From assembly GCF_963422355.1 (NCBI RefSeq), contig NC_085086.1:9593936-9657935 (forward strand): a DNA stretch of 64,000 bases. The letters run 5' to 3'. Shown here piece by piece: positions 62,961 to 64,000 of the stretch. The position numbers and the translations under genes were made by a program. Under the pieces are notes generated by a model that saw only the letters and a list, made by a program, of their open reading frames with translations, searched no databases and was not told the DNA's origin. Origin of the DNA: Corticium candelabrum (lineage: Eukaryota > Porifera > Homoscleromorpha > Homosclerophorida > Plakinidae). Positions within the stretch are counted from its first letter, which is position 1; each line of letters starts with the position of its first letter.

Positions 62961-64000
62961 TTTTTATATGGAAATGATCTGAAAGATAGTCTGCTCTTCA
63001 AAAATGTCCATGCCAACAGTCGCTCACTAAACAAACATTTGTCCAGTTTTAAAAGGCATTCTTCTTTTTTTTGCCTGCCAATGGAAATACCTTCTTTATA
63101 ACGACGTTACTACTGCAATTCTCACTGCGTAAAATAGTTACACGCCATTTCGTTTCTGCCATCACTGCCATGCAATGGGCACGTGACGACTAAGTTCCTG
63201 CTCATTCGCCTCCGTACAGAATACATTGGTATGCGGTAGCTTGAATGCCGATGCGTGCCGCGCTGGTAATGCGCCGGGAATGTCACATGTCTGTACGTGC
63301 CAAATGTGTTGGAACGCAACAGCATGTCAAATGGCCGCAATCTTTTGTACGCATACAGTGGAGTACGCAGGCATGTTTCCAGGTTGCCCGGAAACCCCCC
63401 TAGAGGTGGACGTTACCGCTAACGGTACACAGATGTCTGGGAATTCGAGGCTATGTTGTAGCACGTGTCTAACGCGCTGTCTTCTCACTGCTACACGTGC
63501 CAGTCAGGAATGAAGCGTCAGTTGACATTGTCGCAGTTTGTAACAGGGCCTACAGCTGCTGAAGATGGACTCCTCAGAGCGGAGGCTCGAATTGACAGTC
63601 AGCAGAAGCGGACAAAGATGAGAGTAAATATCAAATATCAATTATACCATTAATATCAATATTAATCTAGATATTGATATAAAAACAGTTATTAAGATCA
63701 ATAATATTGATATTAATACAAACAGATTAATATTATTGATATTAATATAAAAAACCCAGAGAAATCCTGGGTACGCGCCTGATAGACATGCCTAGGGATT
63801 TGGCGTACCTGCATTGCGGCATGTGTGAGCACACATTTGCACATATAGACGCAACTCGTTTCTGAATCATCTTTGCAAGCGCGTAATCTACGTATAGTTT
63901 TTCGCTGGTGTGTCAAACAAACAAGTTCTGCATCCGTGACAAAGGACAAATTACGATGTTTTGCATTTTCCAACGTGTACGTGTATGTATCTAGTTTCTA
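62961..64000. other. Terminal region: repeat tail, unassigned open frames, AT-rich palindromic tract
   Basis: 62965-63120 resembles 53335-53500 (shared TATATGGAAATGA start), the tail of the (CTGT)n-linked repeat. A Cys-containing open stretch at about 63226-63653 (+) has no recognisable family and could be repeat-derived. At 63645-63745 repeated AATATTGATATTAAT and its inverse form an AT-rich palindromic cluster. No gene is supported. Confidence 0.5.

Noticed and set aside
63226..63653. Cys-containing open frames near the right end as a gene
   Set aside because: No recognisable domain, overlapping open frames on both strands, and surrounding repeat sequence; not enough support.

Overview
This is a eukaryotic (metazoan) window: genes are split into many small exons by very short introns (commonly 50-70 bp, GT-AG), the proteins are extracellular mosaics (CCP/sushi, CUB, VWA, Kunitz, Kazal/FIMAC, NTR, anaphylatoxin, trypsin), and intergenic DNA is AT-rich and full of (GT)n, (CTGT)n and (TA)n microsatellites and transposon relics. 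The compact genes, the repeat style and the complement repertoire fit an early-branching animal; a sponge (perhaps a homoscleromorph) is my best guess, but the sequence alone does not prove it.

Layout. (1) 520-5526, + strand: the 3' part of a secreted CCP-array gene ending Kazal/FIMAC - Kunitz - Kunitz - NTR, every intron phase 1. (2) 5.5-9.7 kb: gene-free, with (CA)n tracts and repeats carrying TGACGTCA. (3) 9.8-35.0 kb, + strand: three tandem complement C3-like genes. Copy 1 (9834-14422) is a wrecked pseudogene whose 3' third is replaced by a LINE relic. Copy 2 (16152-24676) has 41 exons and an intact frame, but the thioester cysteine is Ser (GSGEQ). Copy 3 (26088-34955) has 41 exons, is intact, and has a normal GCGEQ thioester. 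(4) 35.0-45.8 kb: dispersed repeats around a nested DNA transposon (37100-44496, 6-bp target duplication TACAAC) with about 1.38-kb terminal inverted repeats and a DDE-integrase-like transposase that is now broken. (5) 45.8-50.7 kb and 54.6-59.3 kb, - strand: two tandem factor B-like genes of nine exons each, encoding signal peptide - CUB - CUB - CCP x4 - VWA - trypsin. (6) 51-54 kb and 59.3-64 kb: duplicated Bf upstream flanks, (CTGT)n-bearing repeats, retroelement scraps and a fold-back insertion in the Bf-2 upstream region.

How the genes fit together: C3 (the thioester opsonin and anaphylatoxin precursor) and factor B (the convertase protease) are the two core components of the alternative complement pathway. 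Here they lie converging within about 35 kb, next to a CCP-rich, protease-inhibitor-like gene that could be a regulator. This recalls the linkage of C4/C2/Bf in the vertebrate MHC class III region. Both families have expanded by tandem duplication and then diverged at key residues: thioester Cys to Ser in C3 copies 1 and 2, and a MIDAS Asp to Gly in Bf-2. The intact copies therefore look functionally specialised. All exon boundaries were read by eye from splice signals and reading-frame continuity; no alignment or RNA evidence was available.
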